Source: Pseudomonadota bacterium (lineage in GTDB: Bacteria; Pseudomonadota; Alphaproteobacteria; Caulobacterales; Caulobacteraceae). Taken from it: a stretch of 8,746 nucleotides of DNA. The notes beneath the pieces are model-generated. The model made no database searches. It worked only from the letters and a program-made list of their open reading frames with translations, and had not been told where the DNA came from. The DNA lies in contig JAEWDF010000034.1 of the NCBI GenBank assembly GCA_023390245.1, forward strand, positions 1 to 8,746. Reading direction: 5' to 3'. The translations under genes and the position numbers were made by a program. Below, piece by piece: positions 5,483 through 8,746 of the stretch (its first letter is position 1; each line of letters opens with the position of its first letter).

Positions 5483-7555
5483 CTAGACCTGCCCCAGCGT
5501 GCGAAGGCGCGCCCTGGGATGGATTTCGTTCTGGCTCATGACCACGGTCTGGCCGCGGAACCGCTCGATGATGGAGCGGACGTAGGGGCGGGTCTGCGGG
5601 CCGGTCAGCAGCACGGGGTTCTCGCCCGTCATGGCGATGCGCTCGAAGGTCTCGCGGATGGCGCGGATGAAATCCTGGAGGCGGGACGGGGGCATGGCCA
5701 GCTGCTTGTCTTCGCCGGCGCCGACCAGGCTCTCGGCGAAGGCGCTCTCCCACTCGGGCGACAGGGTGACGATCGGCAGGGCGCCGTCGCCGCCCTGGTG
5801 CTGCCAGCATAGCTGACGGCCCAGGCGGGCCCGAACGTGCTCGACCAGGGTGGAGACGCTGGAGGTGTGCGGCGCCGCCTCGGCCAGGCCTTCCAGGATG
5901 GCCGGCAGGTCGCGGATCGACACCCGCTCGCGCAGCAGGGACTGAAGCACCCGCTGCAGGGTGGTGACGGTGACGACGGTCGGGATCAACTCCTCGATCA
6001 GCTTCTGCTCCTCGGCGCCCAGTTCCTTCAGCAGCTTCTGCACCTCGGCGTAGGAGAGCAGGTCGGCCATGTTCTCCTTCAGGATCTCGGTCAGGTGGGT
6101 GGTCAGGACCGTGGCCGGGTCGACGATGGTGTAGCCGCGGAAGGTCGCCTCCTCGCGCAGGGTCTCGGCGATCCAGGTCGCCGGCAGGCCGAAGGCGGGC
6201 TCCTTCATGTGATCGCCCGGCAGTTCGACCTGACGGCCCGACGGGTCCATGGCCATCAGCGAGCCCAGCCGCACCTCGCCGGCGCCGGCCTCCATCTCCT
6301 TGATGCGGATGGCGTAGCCCTGGGTCGGCAGGCGCATGTTGTCCAGGATGCGCACCTGCGGCATCACGAAGCCGTACTCCTGGGCCAACGAGCGGCGCAG
6401 CGCCTTGATCTGGTCCGTCAGGCGACGGCCTTCCAGGTCGTTGATCAGGCTGAGCAGGGAATAGCCCAGCTCGATCTTCACCTCGTCGATGGTCAGGACG
6501 CTGGCGATCGGCTCCTCGGCCGGTTCGGCGGGCTTGGCGTCGGCCGCCTCGGCCTCCGTCGCCTGGGGCTTCAGGCGCGCGCGGCCCAGCCGCCAGGCCA
6601 TGAAGCCCGAACCCAGGGCCAGGGCCGCGAACGGGATCAGCGGCATGCCGGGGATCAGGCCGATCAGGCCCGCCGCGCCCGACACCACGCCCAGCGACAC
6701 CGGATTGGTGGCCAGCTGGCTGACGAAGGCCTTGTCGGCCGTGCCCTCGACCCCCGCCTTGGACACCAGGAAGCCGGCGGCGATGGAGATGATGATGGCC
6801 GGAATCTGCGTCACCAGGCCGTCGCCGACCGTCAGCTGAACGTAGGTGTTGGCCGCGTCCATGGCGGGCATGCCGTGCTGGGTCACGCCGATCAGCAGGC
6901 CGCCGATGGCGTTGATGAAGGTGATGATCAAGCCGGCGACCGCGTCGCCGCGCACGAACTTCGAGGCGCCGTCCATGGCTCCGAAGAAGGTCGATTCCTG
7001 CTCCAGCTCCTTGCGGCGGCGCTTGGCCTCGTCCTCGTTGATCAGCCCGCTGGACAGGTCGGCGTCGATGGCCATCTGCTTGCCCGGCATGGAGTCCAGG
7101 GTGAAGCGGGCCGAGACCTCGGCGATGCGGGTCGAGCCCTTGGTGATGACGACGAAGTTCACCACCAGGATGATCGCGAAGATGATGACCCCGATGACGA
7201 AGTTGCCGCCCATCATCAGCTGGCCGAAGGCGTTGATCACCTGGCCGGCGGCGTCGTGGCCTTCCTGGCCGTGGGTCAGGATCAGGCGCGTCGAGGCCAG
7301 GTTCAGCCCCAGCCGGTAAAGGGTCGAGACCAGCAGCACCGTCGGGAAGATGGCGAAGTCCAGCGGCCGCTTCATCATCACCGCGGTCATCAGGATCAGC
7401 ACGCTGGAGACGATGGAGATCGCCAGCAGCAGGTCCAGCAGCATCTTGGGGACGGGCACGATCAGCAGCATGATCACGCCGATCACGCCGATCGCCATGC
7501 CGACCTCGCCGCGCGCCAGCCAGCCCCAGACCTCCTGGCGGGTCGGGCGGGCCAT
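5483..7555 (-). CDS. flhA: Flagellar biosynthesis protein FlhA (export gate)
   Basis: FlhA forms the ring of the flagellar type III export gate in the inner membrane and couples proton flow to substrate delivery. The 690-residue product aligns by eye with FlhA throughout. It has hydrophobic helices from about residue 19 to 323, and the FHIPEP signature R143-M161 (RIAEVSARFTLDSMPGKQM) fits at every position. An Ala/Glu/Pro linker (331-352) leads to a cytoplasmic C-terminal domain with KALRRSLAQEYGFVMP and PAFGLPATWI segments. Length is normal (E. coli 692). The ATG at 7555 is chosen for AAGGA lying 4 nt upstream. ATGs at 7567 and 7576 and a GTG at 7585 are in frame but lack a Shine-Dalgarno; the ATG at 7576 begins one base after the beta-lactamase stop. 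It is the last gene of a flagellar transcript. Confidence 0.97.
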   Translation of the reverse strand: MARPTRQEVWGWLARGEVGMAIGVIGVIMLLIVPVPKMLLDLLLAISIVSSVLILMTAVMMKRPLDFAIFPTVLLVSTLYRLGLNLASTRLILTHGQEGHDAAGQVINAFGQLMMGGNFVIGVIIFAIILVVNFVVITKGSTRIAEVSARFTLDSMPGKQMAIDADLSSGLINEDEAKRRRKELEQESTFFGAMDGASKFVRGDAVAGLIITFINAIGGLLIGVTQHGMPAMDAANTYVQLTVGDGLVTQIPAIIISIAAGFLVSKAGVEGTADKAFVSQLATNPVSLGVVSGAAGLIGLIPGMPLIPFAALALGSGFMAWRLGRARLKPQATEAEAADAKPAEPAEEPIASVLTIDEVKIELGYSLLSLINDLEGRRLTDQIKALRRSLAQEYGFVMPQVRILDNMRLPTQGYAIRIKEMEAGAGEVRLGSLMAMDPSGRQVELPGDHMKEPAFGLPATWIAETLREEATFRGYTIVDPATVLTTHLTEILKENMADLLSYAEVQKLLKELGAEEQKLIEELIPTVVTVTTLQRVLQSLLRERVSIRDLPAILEGLAEAAPHTSSVSTLVEHVRARLGRQLCWQHQGGDGALPIVTLSPEWESAFAESLVGAGEDKQLAMPPSRLQDFIRAIRETFERIAMTGENPVLLTGPQTRPYVRSIIERFRGQTVVMSQNEIHPRARLRTLGQV

Positions 7556-7577
7556 GCCGTCCTTCATCAGCGGCATG

Positions 7578-8477
7578 TCAACCACGACCCAGGACCTCCA
7601 GGGCGCGGCGGGCGGCTTGGGCGATCACGGCGTCGCGTTCGTCCTCGGTCGCCTGCGCGGCGCCGTTCAGATAGACGGCCATCAGCACCGGCGCGCCGGA
7701 GACGGGCGTCAGTACGCCGATGTCGTTGGCGGTCCCGTTCATGCCCGTGCCCGTCTTGTGCGCCACGGACCAGCCGGCCGGAACCGCTGCCTTCAGTCGG
7801 TTCGGCCCGGTGGGCGAGGCCAGCAGCCAACCCTCCAGCAGGGCCTGGTGCTCGGCCGTCAGGCGGTTACCGAACGCCATCAACTGCATGTTGGCCAGGG
7901 TCTGGTCCGGCAGGCAGGTGTCGCGCGGGTCGTCGGCCAGGGCCGTGTTCAGGTCCGGCTCGAGGCGCGAGATCAGGGTGGTGGTGTCGCCGAAGGTCGG
8001 CCACCACTGCTTCCAGACGGTCAGTCCGCCCATTTCGCGGATCAGGATGTTGGCGGCGGGATTGTCGCTGACCTCGACCATCGCCTGCATCAGCTGGCGG
8101 ATCGTCAGTGTGCGGCCGACTGCGGGGCCGGTGACCGGCGCATGGGAAACCATGTCGGCCTGGGTGACGCGGACCGGGCGGTCCAGCCGCTCTTCCTCGC
8201 GCTCGATCCGCTGCAGGGTGGCGGCCGCCAGGAAGGGCTTGAAGGTCGAGCAGAAGGCGAAGCGCTCCTGCCCGCGCCACTGGACGCGCCGGCCGCCGTC
8301 TACGTCCAGCGCCGCCAGCCCGACGCGGCCTCCGCAGCGCGCCTCCAGGTCGGACAGGAAGAAGTCGCGCGGCCGCTCCTCCGCCTGCGGGCGATCGTCG
8401 CGGCGATAGCATGCGCCGAGGGCCAGCGCGCCGGCGCCGGCCAGGATCGTCCTGCGGGGAAGGGCGCGCCGCGTCAT
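7578..8477 (-). CDS. Class A serine beta-lactamase, Tat-type lipoprotein
   Basis: This enzyme of 299 residues hydrolyses beta-lactams through an acyl-serine intermediate. All class A motifs are present: S77-T-F-K80, S137-D-N139, E173-P-D-L-N177 and K241-T-G243. Subtracting 7 gives the Ambler numbers 70, 130, 166 and 234 throughout, so there are no indels between them. The N-terminus has a twin-arginine (R8-R9-T-I-L) hydrophobic segment and a lipobox L20-G-A-C23, suggesting a Tat-exported lipoprotein. C76 (Ambler 69), R227 (220) and T244 (237) recall KPC-like enzymes, but position 238 is Gly, so their 69-238 disulfide is missing. Position 105 is His and 181 is Cys. The ATG overlaps the flbD stop by one base (TGATG), and no Shine-Dalgarno is visible, so coupled translation is likely. 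Spectrum cannot be predicted. Confidence 0.95.
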   Translation of the reverse strand: MTRRALPRRTILAGAGALALGACYRRDDRPQAEERPRDFFLSDLEARCGGRVGLAALDVDGGRRVQWRGQERFAFCSTFKPFLAAATLQRIEREEERLDRPVRVTQADMVSHAPVTGPAVGRTLTIRQLMQAMVEVSDNPAANILIREMGGLTVWKQWWPTFGDTTTLISRLEPDLNTALADDPRDTCLPDQTLANMQLMAFGNRLTAEHQALLEGWLLASPTGPNRLKAAVPAGWSVAHKTGTGMNGTANDIGVLTPVSGAPVLMAVYLNGAAQATEDERDAVIAQAARRALEVLGRG

Positions 8478-8746
8478 CAGGCGGCGTAGCCGGCGTGCGG
8501 CACGCCGCTCTGCGGGGCCGGGATGGCCGTGCCCTCGTCGGCGTATTCGTTCAGCTTGTTGCGCAGGGTGCGGATCGAGATGCCCAGGATGTTGGCCGCA
8601 TGAGTGCGGTTGCCCAGGCAGTGGGTCAGGGTGTCCAGGATCAGGGTCTTTTCCATCGCCGCGACCGTCTGGCCGACGAAGGCGCGGGTGACGGCGTCGG
8701 CCGCCTGGGCCGCGCGCGCCGCCGGGCCGGCGTCCAGGGGCGAGGC
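8477..8746 (-). CDS. flbD: Sigma-54 flagellar transcriptional regulator FlbD, C-terminal part
   Basis: Only the last 89 residues are in the window; the gene runs off the right edge in frame. The segment has a Fis-type helix-turn-helix: an amphipathic helix (FVGQTVAAMEKTLILDTLTH), then CLGNRTHAANILGISIRTLR and NKLNEYADEG. The GNRTHAANILGISIRTLRNK stretch is what FlbD of Caulobacter has at its DNA-binding end. FlbD is the sigma-54-dependent activator of late flagellar genes and a repressor of some early ones, binding ftr elements. The Pro/Gly-rich tail after the helix-turn-helix is short. The receiver and AAA+ domains expected upstream cannot be seen. Nearness to flhA supports the assignment over other sigma-54 regulators. 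Its stop shares one base with the start of the beta-lactamase gene. Confidence 0.85.
   Translation of the reverse strand, partial: ASPLDAGPAARAAQAADAVTRAFVGQTVAAMEKTLILDTLTHCLGNRTHAANILGISIRTLRNKLNEYADEGTAIPAPQSGVPHAGYAA

Noticed and set aside
5837..8071. A 744-codon open frame on the + strand opposite flhA and the beta-lactamase gene
   Set aside because: Its product is dominated by Gln, His, Gly, Asp and Arg, the usual composition of an antisense frame in high-GC DNA. It spans two genes that are certain on the other strand.
7578..8477. Calling the beta-lactamase a KPC-type carbapenemase
   Set aside because: Cys69, Arg220 and Thr237 match, but Cys238 is absent and R220/T237 also occur in chromosomal enzymes without that activity. 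Sequence alone does not give the spectrum.
7555..8477. Recent mobile insertion of the beta-lactamase gene (gene cassette or insertion sequence)
   Set aside because: No inverted repeats, target duplication, attC-like site or transposase is seen, and base composition matches the neighbours.

Overview
The window is high-GC alphaproteobacterial DNA, most likely from the Caulobacteraceae and plausibly Brevundimonas. Three things point there: an FlbD-type C-terminus next to flhA, a HisKA_2 (HRxxN-type) kinase in a small phosphorelay cassette, and a GGAAC-N16-CGTT promoter of the alphaproteobacterial general stress response (EcfG/SigT). The genus is inferred from gene content only. I see no tRNA, rRNA, CRISPR array, transposase or integrase.

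Left part (1-1430): positions 1-123 hold no gene but contain a cluster of small perfect palindromes. A + strand gene (154-657) encodes a small, probably exported protein with six cysteines. It converges on a CsbD-family stress protein (715-897, - strand), with a GC-rich hairpin between the two stop codons. The CsbD gene has its own EcfG/SigT-type promoter in the gap behind a NUDIX hydrolase gene (993-1430, - strand).

Middle part (1453-4456, - strand): a signalling cassette reads right to left. It comprises a membrane CHASE3 histidine kinase, a stand-alone Rcp1/CheY-like receiver and a soluble receiver-HisKA_2 kinase. The genes are joined by two identical 4-nt GTGA start/stop overlaps, and the NUDIX gene follows after 22 nt. 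No DNA-binding or enzymatic output domain is present, so the output must lie elsewhere. PhyR is the natural candidate, given the kinase family and the stress promoter next door, but this is inference. A 120-bp divergent gap separates the cassette from a + strand membrane protein of unknown function (4577-5293).

Right part (5294-8746): a roughly 130-nt imperfect palindrome (5319-5449) lies between two convergent genes. Beyond it is the distal end of a flagellar operon on the - strand: flbD (3' end only, running off the window), then a class A beta-lactamase, then flhA. The beta-lactamase is the surprise. It has a full set of catalytic motifs and a Tat/lipoprotein signal, and it is spliced between the two flagellar genes without spare bases: a TGATG junction with flbD, and its stop codon lies at the flhA start. 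It is therefore probably co-transcribed and translationally coupled with flagellar genes.
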